From the NCBI GenBank assembly GCA_002686215.1, contig NZAU01000021.1, forward strand, positions 1-5,110: a stretch of 5,110 nucleotides of DNA. Direction: 5' to 3'. Shown in pieces: positions 1 to 3,893 of the stretch. Under the pieces are notes generated by a model, which was given only the letters and a program-made list of their open reading frames with translations, made no database searches and had not been told where the DNA came from. The stretch is from Candidatus Woesearchaeota archaeon. GTDB taxonomy: Archaea > Nanoarchaeota > Nanoarchaeia > UBA10117 > ARS21. Within the stretch, counting starts at the first letter, position 1. Each line of letters begins with the position of its first letter. A program made the translations under genes and the position numbers.

Positions 1-7
1 TGCAAAA

Positions 8-13
8 TATAAT
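8..13 (+). promoter_or_regulatory. Possible -10 box upstream of dut
   Basis: A perfect TATAAT word sits 22 bases before the dut start codon. A matching -35 box would fall outside the window, so this cannot be confirmed. In AT-rich DNA the word can arise by chance, and the bases may belong to the end of an upstream gene. If used, transcription would begin near base 20 and give a very short leader containing the dut Shine-Dalgarno. Confidence 0.3.
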
Positions 14-35
14 ATTGGAAGTAAAAGGACTGAAG

Positions 36-554
36 ATGGCGAAGAGCAAACCTAAATTAAATTATTACAAATTAGATCCTAATGTTCCCGATCCTGTTTT
101 TGCAACAGATGGATCGGCATGTTTTGATTTACATGCATGGTTACCTAGTGGTTCTATGTATAAAGTAAATCAAGATACACTAAATAGAACTATTGAGAGA
201 AGTGTAAAAAATGATTCAATAGAACTATTCTGTATGGAACGAGTTATGGTTCCAACAGGATTAATTCTGGATATTCCAGAAGGTTATTCCGTGAGACTTC
301 ACTCGCGGTCTGGTTTGGCATGGAAAGATGGTATTTACCTCACAAATTGTGAAGGTGTGATTGATTCTGATTATGTTGAGCCAGTTTTTGTAATGTTAAC
401 CAGCATATCTCAAGCTCCTAAACATATTAAACATGGAGATAGGATTTGTCAGGCTGAACTGGTAGAAAAGATTTATCATGAATTTGAAGAAATCAAAGAA
501 CCACCAAGTCAAAAGACAGATAGATATGGTGGTTTCGGTTCAACCGGCAAATAA
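36..554 (+). CDS. dut: dUTPase (dUTP diphosphatase, trimeric type)
   Basis: 172 residues. The enzyme hydrolyses dUTP to dUMP and pyrophosphate, which keeps uracil out of newly made phage DNA and supplies dUMP for dTMP synthesis. The five motifs of homotrimeric dUTPases are in order: motif 1 around GSACFDLHA (26-34), motif 2 SRSGLAWK (90-97), motif 3 GVIDSDY (107-113) with the catalytic-type Asp and the Tyr that stacks on uracil, motif 4 GDRICQAEL (134-142), and the glycine-rich C-terminal motif 5 RYGGFGSTG (163-171). Start: ATG at 36 is preceded by AAGGA at 25-29 with good spacing. An in-frame TTG at 15 has no such support. The protein is somewhat longer than typical bacterial dUTPases (about 150 residues) because of an insert at roughly residues 40-66, between motifs 1 and 2. 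The stop lies just before the Shine-Dalgarno of the next gene, so the two are probably co-transcribed. Confidence 0.95.
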   Translation: MAKSKPKLNYYKLDPNVPDPVFATDGSACFDLHAWLPSGSMYKVNQDTLNRTIERSVKNDSIELFCMERVMVPTGLILDIPEGYSVRLHSRSGLAWKDGIYLTNCEGVIDSDYVEPVFVMLTSISQAPKHIKHGDRICQAELVEKIYHEFEEIKEPPSQKTDRYGGFGSTGK

Positions 555-565
555 AGGAGAAAAAC

Positions 566-787
566 ATGGTAGATAAAGTTTTAGGCTGGATTCGTTCTAT
601 TACAGAACTAGGATTAGCAGTAATTGCACTCGGAGTAGTACTTCAAGTTATCTTTGGAGCAGCTGTTCCATTCTTGGGCCTTGACATCGTTGGTTCAGTA
701 GTTGGGTTGGTAAAACAACTCGGTGCAGAAGGCCTTGTAGGATTAGTTGCTGTTTGGGTACTTTGGGGTATTTACTCAAAGAAGTAA
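566..787 (+). CDS. Small membrane protein, two predicted transmembrane helices
   Basis: 73 residues; I do not recognise a named family. The sequence is very hydrophobic, with a helix at about residues 14-38, a shorter hydrophobic segment at 41-49 (IVGSVVGLV) and a second helix at about 54-70, ending in the basic tail YSKK. Charged residues are confined to the first 14 residues, the inter-helix region and the tail, as expected for an inner-membrane hairpin. A GGAG Shine-Dalgarno (556-559) lies 6 bases before the ATG and only 11 bases separate it from dut. Size and topology would allow a holin-like role, but nothing specific shows this and the lytic peptidase is 2.5 kb away. It could equally be a small virion or membrane-remodelling protein. 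Confidence 0.75.
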   Translation: MVDKVLGWIRSITELGLAVIALGVVLQVIFGAAVPFLGLDIVGSVVGLVKQLGAEGLVGLVAVWVLWGIYSKK

Positions 788-796
788 TCCAGATAC

Positions 797-824
797 TTGA
801 CAAATCGTATAAATATGTTATACT
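797..824 (+). promoter_or_regulatory. Sigma70-type promoter with extended -10, driving the structured RNA
   Basis: TTGACA (797-802) is a perfect -35 box. A 16-base spacer leads to TATACT (819-824), preceded by TG at 816-817, which makes a TGnTATACT extended -10. The predicted start is near 831-833. That is exactly where the GGGTGA strand of the closing helix of the downstream RNA begins, so promoter and RNA boundary support each other. It starts 10 bases after the stop of the membrane-protein gene. Confidence 0.72.
808..815 (+). promoter_or_regulatory. T4-type late promoter word TATAAATA
   Basis: TATAAATA is the consensus late promoter of T4-like phages, read by the phage sigma factor gp55 with the gp33/gp45 co-activators. 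It lies inside the spacer of the sigma70-type promoter. Transcription from it would start near 821-823, about 10 bases upstream of the host-type start. I saw no second copy of the word in the window. The local AT-rich sequence makes a chance match possible. Confidence 0.4.
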
Positions 825-830
825 AGAATA

Positions 831-1060
831 AAGGGTGAACAAAAGGTTGACGGACCTTGGGTATACTCATAATACAAGCCACGAGAGCGGCTTGAGTGAG
901 ACAGTTCACGGATGGTGCCGAGGCTACCCTTCTGGTAACAGAAGGGGGTCACATTCCACATACCAGTGGAGGTTCTGGTGCAGAGGGTAAAAAGCTACGG
1001 AAGTTCGTTCCCCGATGTTGTAGGTACGCCGAATCCTACTACCCACCTCACCCTTTTTTT
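831..1060 (+). ncRNA. Structured RNA of unknown family, about 225 nt, self-closed with a terminal U-tract
   Basis: There is no convincing ORF here, but the stretch is more GC-rich than its surroundings and rich in inverted repeats. Seen directly: closing helix 833-838/1048-1053 (GGGTGA/TCACCC); hairpin 843-847/854-858 (AAGGT/ACCTT); hairpin 875-880/889-894 (CAAGCC/GGCTTG, 8-nt loop); an 8-bp perfect hairpin 927-934/939-946 with a GTAA (GNRA-type) loop; hairpin 955-959/966-970 (TCCAC/GTGGA, loop ATACCA); a 4-bp hairpin 974-977/981-984; pairing 985-989/1040-1044 (GGGTA/TACCC) enclosing 999-1002/1008-1011 and 1020-1024/1035-1039 (GTAGG/CCTAC). The loop at 960-964 (ATACC) is complementary to 860-864 (GGTAT), a possible pseudoknot. 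Promoter upstream and seven Ts downstream define both ends. I cannot match it to tmRNA, RNase P, 6S, tRNA or group I introns. It could be a free small RNA or a regulatory leader of the downstream 43-residue ORF and hsp20. Confidence 0.7.
1048..1060 (+). terminator. Probable terminator closing the structured RNA
   Basis: The strand TCACCC (1048-1053) is followed directly by seven Ts (1054-1060). Its partner is the far 5' end of the same RNA (833-838), so the stem before the U-tract is long-range rather than a local hairpin. That makes intrinsic termination plausible but less certain than at a classic terminator. Some read-through would be needed if hsp20 is served by the promoter at 797-824, because I see no strong promoter between 1061 and 1298. 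Confidence 0.5.
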
Positions 1061-1075
1061 CAAAGGATATATATT

Positions 1076-1207
1076 ATGGAAACAAAATACAAATTATTAG
1101 TTAAAGGAGTTGGTAATTATGGAGCCGACTCTCTTACCGAATTATTTTGGATAATTTTTAGGCATCGTTGTGAACACTTCTTCAAGGGAGAAGGGTTTCG
1201 CGATTGA
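1076..1207 (+). CDS. Small hypothetical protein, 43 residues
   Basis: A short ORF with ATG at 1076, preceded by AAAGGA (1062-1067), 8 bases from the start codon. The predicted peptide begins METKYKLLVKG and ends HFFKGEGFRD. It has a mixed, protein-like composition (aromatic and basic, one Cys, no clear membrane helix or signal peptide) and I do not recognise it. An in-frame GTG at 896 would extend it through the structured RNA, but that extension has no ribosome site and is ignored. The gene lies between the U-tract of the structured RNA and the three-hairpin leader of hsp20, and its stop codon forms the base of the first leader hairpin. It may be a real small gene or a short upstream ORF whose translation affects hsp20. 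Support is the ribosome site and spacing only. Confidence 0.5.
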   Translation: METKYKLLVKGVGNYGADSLTELFWIIFRHRCEHFFKGEGFRD

Positions 1208-1301
1208 GGTTGTCCATAGTGGAAACCTCACTTAACAGACTCGTCGCTGTGTGCTTCAGGATGAGTTTATTATTAACCTCGCTTTATAAGGAGGCATTAT
1301 G
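1205..1301 (+). promoter_or_regulatory. ROSE-like RNA thermometer in the hsp20 leader
   Basis: Three consecutive hairpins fill the 5' region of hsp20. Hairpin 1: TGAGGTT (1205-1211) and TCCA (1213-1216) pair with TGGA (1220-1223) and AACCTCA (1224-1230), with G1212 bulged. Hairpin 2: ACTCGTC (1239-1245) and CTG (1247-1249) pair with CAG (1257-1259) and GATGAGT (1260-1266), with G1246 unpaired. Hairpin 3: CCTC (1277-1280), bulged G1281 and CTT (1282-1284) pair with AAG (1288-1290) and GAGG (1291-1294), with loop TAT. Hairpin 3 buries the whole AAGGAGG Shine-Dalgarno. The strand facing it reads TCGCT (1279-1283), the UYGCU signature with an unpaired G that defines ROSE elements upstream of small heat-shock genes in alpha- and gammaproteobacteria. 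Length, hairpin number, position and downstream gene all agree. Heat would melt hairpin 3 and allow Hsp20 synthesis. Confidence 0.75.
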
Positions 1302-1745
1302 GTACTAGCACGACACTCCGCGTTTACACCCCAAGACTTTCAAAAAATGATGGGACTCACAGTTGGGTTTGACACATTCTTTGATCGTTTTTTTGATATG
1401 GACTCTACTCGCGATTCGGGGTATCCACCATATAACATTCGGAAACTGAACGAAGTTCAGTATGTCATAGAAGTAGCCCTGGCAGGGTTTTCAAAAGATG
1501 ACATAGAGGTTGAAGTGACCGATGGTAAATTGGTTATACGTTCAACCGAAGACAAAGAAGGTGAATCCAAAAATGATTCATTCGTTCACAAGGGAATTGC
1601 CAAACGAGCATTCTCTCGTTCTTTCACTCTTTCCGATGATATTATTGTAAAGGGTGCGGACCTCAAGGATGGTATGTTAAATATTGACCTTGAGAAAGTG
1701 ATACCAGAAGAGAAGAAGCCAAGGCTGATTCCTATTGGTTCTTAA
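1299..1745 (+). CDS. hsp20: Small heat-shock protein, Hsp20/IbpA family
   Basis: 148 residues. This is an ATP-independent holdase chaperone that binds unfolding proteins as oligomers in the cytoplasm. The N-terminal arm (1-42) contains FDTFFDRFFD, typical of IbpA-type proteins. The alpha-crystallin domain starts at YPPYNI (42-47) and includes VALAGF (59-64), DIEVEV (68-73) and the signature ADLKDGMLNIDLE (120-132). The C-terminal tail has the oligomerisation IxI motif, RLIPIGS, with I144 and I146. Start ATG at 1299 follows AAGGAGG (1288-1294) at 4-base spacing; that ribosome site is sequestered in a ROSE-like hairpin. The gene ends 9 bases before a strong terminator hairpin, so it is probably a single-gene or two-gene unit. 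Hsp20 genes are known in T4-like marine phages, where they may stabilise host or virion proteins during infection; that role is inferred. Confidence 0.95.
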   Translation: MVLARHSAFTPQDFQKMMGLTVGFDTFFDRFFDMDSTRDSGYPPYNIRKLNEVQYVIEVALAGFSKDDIEVEVTDGKLVIRSTEDKEGESKNDSFVHKGIAKRAFSRSFTLSDDIIVKGADLKDGMLNIDLEKVIPEEKKPRLIPIGS

Positions 1746-1754
1746 TCATGACGC

Positions 1755-1775
1755 GGGGAGCGAAAGCTCCCCTTT
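1755..1775 (+). terminator. Intrinsic terminator after hsp20
   Basis: A perfect 7-bp GC-rich stem, GGGGAGC (1755-1761) and GCTCCCC (1766-1772), encloses a GAAA tetraloop and is followed by TTT (1773-1775). The T run is short (TTTAT), so termination may be partial. The Shine-Dalgarno of the next gene (GGAG, 1778-1781) begins only 6 bases after the stem, so the hairpin could also act as a 5' stabiliser for the downstream message. Confidence 0.75.
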
Positions 1776-1787
1776 ATGGAGATAAAA

Positions 1788-2282
1788 ATGGCAGAAGAAA
1801 CATTTAAAGTAGATACCGAAGAAAATACTGAGGACAAAACAGTTAAGGTAGAACAAGATTTTGATTCACCAGAAGAAGACGATAGTGTAGTGCTTGATAC
1901 TTCAACTGGTAAGGGACTCCAAAATATGGAAATCCCTGAGAGTATGAGAGCACCTGCATTTGAAGATGGTAGGAAAGTTCGCATCTTTATGAATGAACAA
2001 TATGGATTTCCTCATGGTATTCAAATCACTGCAGGTATTGCAAATCACAAACCACAACTTGTAGGTAAACCATCAGACGTTGAAAGACATTCAATTCCAG
2101 ATGATGACATAGTAATTGAGATTGATGGTGAGATTCTTTGGAGGGCATCAGAAGATGGTTTTCCAGATACACAAAGAGGTCCAGAGTGGGTAACTGAAAT
2201 CCTAAATAAAGTAGTTGGGACAGAGGAAGTTACTGAAGATGAAGAAGTGATTGAACCTGAAAATCAAGAAGTAATTAATTAG
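1788..2282 (+). CDS. Hypothetical acidic protein with disordered ends
   Basis: 164 residues, family not recognised. Residues 1-45 and 145-164 are rich in Glu/Asp and look disordered. Between them lies a compact-looking core (about 52-143) with alternating hydrophobic positions (KVRIFMNEQYGFPHGIQI, 63-80; DDIVIEIDGEILWRA, 106-120) and an amphipathic end (GPEWVTEILNKVV, 131-143). No cysteine, membrane helix or signal peptide is seen. I chose ATG 1788 because GGAG (1778-1781) is 6 bases before it; the in-frame ATG at 1776 overlaps that ribosome site and has none of its own. It starts the five-gene group ending at 3751, with 8 bases before the next gene. The acidic composition would suit a DNA-mimic, virion-associated or partner-binding protein, but nothing in the sequence decides this. 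Confidence 0.8.
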   Translation: MAEETFKVDTEENTEDKTVKVEQDFDSPEEDDSVVLDTSTGKGLQNMEIPESMRAPAFEDGRKVRIFMNEQYGFPHGIQITAGIANHKPQLVGKPSDVERHSIPDDDIVIEIDGEILWRASEDGFPDTQRGPEWVTEILNKVVGTEEVTEDEEVIEPENQEVIN

Positions 2283-2290
2283 GAGATTAC

Positions 2291-2497
2291 ATGGCTAAGT
2301 CTGGAAAGAAAGTGCTTAAAGAAGTTATGTTTGAGGAAGAAGAACTCATCAAAGAAGAACCTACACCAGAACCACAGCTTCTAAAAGAAGAATCTGGCAA
2401 GATGACAAAAGAACAATTTTTGAAATCTGTTAATATGGACCATAGACCAAACTCTCAACGTGCAATTGAAGCTTGGGAGAATTATAATAAAGGATAA
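2291..2497 (+). CDS. Hypothetical small charged protein
   Basis: 68 residues, not recognised. The N-terminal half is Lys/Glu-rich with a Pro/Glu linker (EEPTPEPQLL, 22-31) and looks disordered or weakly helical. The C-terminal 31 residues, starting MTKEQFLKSVNMDHRP, look like a small helical unit. No cysteines or membrane segments are present. GGAG (2282-2285) lies 5 bases before the ATG. The stop is followed after 2 bases by the next start, so translation is probably coupled. The acidic, linker-rich style resembles the preceding protein, and the two could work together, but this is inference. Confidence 0.72.
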   Translation: MAKSGKKVLKEVMFEEEELIKEEPTPEPQLLKEESGKMTKEQFLKSVNMDHRPNSQRAIEAWENYNKG

Positions 2498-2499
2498 TT

Positions 2500-2808
2500 A
2501 TGTTACCATTGGCTGGTATGTTATTCAACGTGGTCGCTGGACTTGTAGTTGATAAAGCACAAGACTTGGCAAAAGACCATGTTGAAAAGATGATAGATGA
2601 TGTTCTTCCAGATAAACAAAGGAAGGAATTAGATAAAATTATCAAGGAAGACCCAGACCATGCTTTCGATAATGCTAAAGATGCATTGATGGGAGCAGTT
2701 GAGGGTAAACTTCCTGTGAAAATGAAAGACGGCAAACTGTTACCGATTGAGATGACAGTCAAAGTCAGATTTGATCCGAATACACAAAAACTTGAGGTGA
2801 TTACATGA
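2500..2808 (+). CDS. Hypothetical protein with hydrophobic N-terminus
   Basis: 102 residues, not recognised. Residues 1-17 ([17 protein letters not shown]) form a short hydrophobic or amphipathic helix without preceding basic residues, so it is more likely a membrane-touching helix than a cleaved signal. A Lys/Asp-rich helical stretch follows (18-52), then a region that looks like beta strands ([21 protein letters not shown], 69-89, read in two halves). AAAGGA (2489-2494) lies 5 bases before the ATG. The TGA stop at 2806 overlaps the ATG of the peroxiredoxin at 2805 as ATGA, indicating translational coupling. It may be membrane-associated; no catalytic motif is visible. Confidence 0.75.
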   Translation: MLPLAGMLFNVVAGLVVDKAQDLAKDHVEKMIDDVLPDKQRKELDKIIKEDPDHAFDNAKDALMGAVEGKLPVKMKDGKLLPIEMTVKVRFDPNTQKLEVIT

Positions 2809-3290
2809 GAGTTCCACAAAAAGTATTTAAGACCAGAGAAAATGATGAGTGGGTAGATAAAACCACTGATGATTATTTTGCAGGTAAAAACGTATTGTTA
2901 CTTTCGTTGCCTGGTGCATTTACACCTATATGAACCAAGCAACATCTTCCAAGGTTGGAAGAACTTTACGATGAAATTATTGCAAAAGGTATAGACGAAA
3001 TTTACTGTATGTGTGTCAACGATGCATTTGTCATGAACGCATGGGGTAAAGAATTAGGTATAGAAAAAGTTAAACTGATTCCCGATGGTGATGGTAAATT
3101 TACTGAAGGGATGGATATGTTGGTACATAAACCAGCTCAGGGTTTTGGTTATAGGAGTTGGAGATATGCCATGACTGTAAAAGATGGAGAAGTTGACAAG
3201 ATGTGGGTTGAAGAAGGTAAAAACCAGTTAGGTCTGGATGATGACCCATACAAACGAACATCTCCTTTAAGAATTTTAGGAGACTTATGA
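2805..3290 (+). CDS. Peroxiredoxin (Prx5-like) with in-frame TGA at the peroxidatic cysteine, probable selenoprotein
   Basis: 161 residues if TGA 2931-2933 is read as selenocysteine (residue 43). Peroxiredoxins reduce H2O2 and organic hydroperoxides through a peroxidatic Cys in the motif PxxxTxxC. Here the motif reads P36-G-A-F-T40-P-I-[TGA43], followed by [12 protein letters not shown], so the stop replaces exactly the catalytic residue while the frame is intact on both sides. Other Prx5-type hallmarks are [16 protein letters not shown] (67-82), [10 protein letters not shown] (91-100) and [11 protein letters not shown] (113-123), with R117/R120 as candidates for the conserved active-site Arg. 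No resolving Cys is seen in the C-terminal part; C68 and C70 are the only cysteines, so it may be 1-Cys-like. The ATG overlaps the preceding stop as ATGA, and the TGA at 3288 overlaps the next ATG. A SECIS-like hairpin lies just after codon 43. The alternatives are a nonsense mutation or an assembly error; the exact position makes recoding much more likely. Confidence 0.85.
2931..2962 (+). promoter_or_regulatory. Bacterial SECIS-like hairpin after the in-frame TGA
   Basis: TCTTCCA (2945-2951) pairs perfectly with TGGAAGA (2956-2962) around the tetraloop AGGT (2952-2955). The loop begins 18 bases after the TGA (2931-2933) and has G at its second position. The general bacterial SECIS model asks for an apical loop about 16-37 nt after UGA with a G in the first two loop positions, so both criteria are met. 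In the cell such a hairpin is bound by SelB carrying Sec-tRNA(Sec). The bases also encode the conserved HLPRLEEL, so part of the symmetry could come from coding constraint. Confidence 0.65.
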
Positions 3291-3751
3291 GGTTATCACA
3301 GAACTTTTGGCTGAGTGAACTTACAAAGAGTTCAACGGCAGACAGATTAGGTATTAGTAATGAGCCAGGTGTGGAAGAAATTGTAAATCTCACAGTTCTC
3401 ACTCATCACGTGCTTCAGCCTGTCAGAGAAAAGTTCGGAGTGATAACTGTCAATAGTGGTTACAGATCACCACAACTCAATGGTAAGGTAGGCGGATCTA
3501 AAACAAGTCAACATTGTTTTGGAGAAGCAGCAGACTTTGAACAGCTGGGTACACCAAATGGAGAAGTTGCTACTTGGATTAGTAAGGAACTCGATTTTGA
3601 CCAGCTAATTTTGGAATTCTACACTAAAGGAAAACCTAATAGCGGATGGGTACATTGCAGTTTCAAAAAAGATGGTTCAAATCGCCAGAAGATTATGACC
3701 GCTTTAAGAGTAAATGGAAAAACTCAATACAAGCAGGGTCTTATTTTCTGA
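3287..3751 (+). CDS. M15-type zinc peptidase (D-Ala-D-Ala carboxypeptidase/endolysin-like)
   Basis: 154 residues, matching the length of single-domain Peptidase_M15_3 proteins. These cleave peptide crosslinks of peptidoglycan and serve as phage lysins or virion-associated lytic enzymes. The motif SGYRSPQLNGKVGG (57-70) is followed by SQHCFGEAADF (74-84), which supplies zinc ligands H76 and D83. WVHCSF (121-126) supplies the third ligand H123, and E110 in LILEF is the likely catalytic base. Start ATG at 3287 overlaps the peroxiredoxin stop by ATGA and has TAGGAG at 3277-3282. No signal peptide or membrane anchor is seen, so release to the periplasm would need a holin or delivery by the virion. 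It is the last gene of the compact group that begins at 1788; no terminator is visible after it. Neighbouring small membrane-type proteins (566-787 and 2500-2808) are possible but unproven lysis partners. Confidence 0.88.
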   Translation: MRLSQNFWLSELTKSSTADRLGISNEPGVEEIVNLTVLTHHVLQPVREKFGVITVNSGYRSPQLNGKVGGSKTSQHCFGEAADFEQLGTPNGEVATWISKELDFDQLILEFYTKGKPNSGWVHCSFKKDGSNRQKIMTALRVNGKTQYKQGLIF

Positions 3752-3893
3752 TTGGGCTAGTCCTAAAAATATATCTCCAATCTTTATTCACCATTGGTCT
3801 GTTTCAATCCAAACGAACTTGGGTTGACAAGCAGATCAAATGGTGTTATAATGTCTTTGACAAGTTAGAAATCCCCTATCAAAAATATTACTA
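3752..3893 (+). other. Intergenic gap with promoter and possible gene remnant
   Basis: 142 bases without a confident gene. One frame stays open to a TAA at 3892-3894 and ends in the protein-like string WVDKQIKWCYNVFDKLEIPY. A second frame reads DWASPKNISPIFIHHWSV before a TGA at 3825. Neither has a start codon or ribosome site of its own after the M15 stop, so the gap may hold a decayed gene end. An 8-bp hairpin, CAATCCAA (3805-3812) with TTGGGTTG (3819-3826, one G-T pair), overlaps the -35 box of the polymerase promoter. Confidence 0.35.
3824..3852 (+). promoter_or_regulatory. Perfect-consensus sigma70 promoter upstream of DNA polymerase
   Basis: TTGACA (3824-3829), a 17-base spacer and TATAAT (3847-3852) match the bacterial vegetative consensus at every position. 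TG at 3844-3845 adds an extended -10. Transcription would start near 3859 and give a leader of about 35 bases before the polymerase ATG. A promoter this strong suggests host-polymerase-driven early expression of the polymerase, independent of the upstream gene group. Confidence 0.8.

Noticed and set aside
648..842. Minus-strand ORF of 64 codons
   Set aside because: It is antisense to the membrane-protein gene and the promoter region, with no ribosome site and a serine/leucine-rich shadow composition.
831..1060. tRNA-Sec, tmRNA, RNase P RNA, 6S RNA or group I intron
   Set aside because: I looked for a CCA-ready acceptor with a standard T-arm (1020-1039 resembles one but its loop is 10 nt), a tag ORF, RNase P conserved blocks, a long bulged rod and group I core motifs, and found none in the right order.
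896..1207. 103-codon reading frame from GTG 896
   Set aside because: Its first 60 codons run through the structured RNA, lack a ribosome site and read with atypical composition. Only the part from ATG 1076 is supported.
1742..1984. Minus-strand ORF of 80 codons
   Set aside because: It is antisense to the acidic protein gene; its serine-rich content is the reverse complement of Glu/Asp codons, and it runs across the terminator hairpin.
2430..2819. Minus-strand ORF of 129 codons
   Set aside because: It is the antisense shadow of a coding strand with strong ribosome sites and overlaps; no supporting start signals were seen.
2931..2933. TGA read as tryptophan (alternative genetic code)
   Set aside because: Tryptophan is encoded by TGG throughout, no other gene has an internal TGA, and TGA ends at least three genes here at overlaps or sensible lengths. 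A Trp at this site would also be catalytically dead.
2955..3290. Independent shorter peroxiredoxin ORF starting at TTG 2955 after the TGA
   Set aside because: The TTG has no properly spaced ribosome site, and a product lacking the first 50 residues would lose the active-site loop. The conserved frame begins at ATG 2805 with an ATGA overlap.
3100..3402. Minus-strand ORF of 100 codons
   Set aside because: It is antisense across the junction of the peroxiredoxin and M15 genes, both of which have clear family motifs on the + strand.
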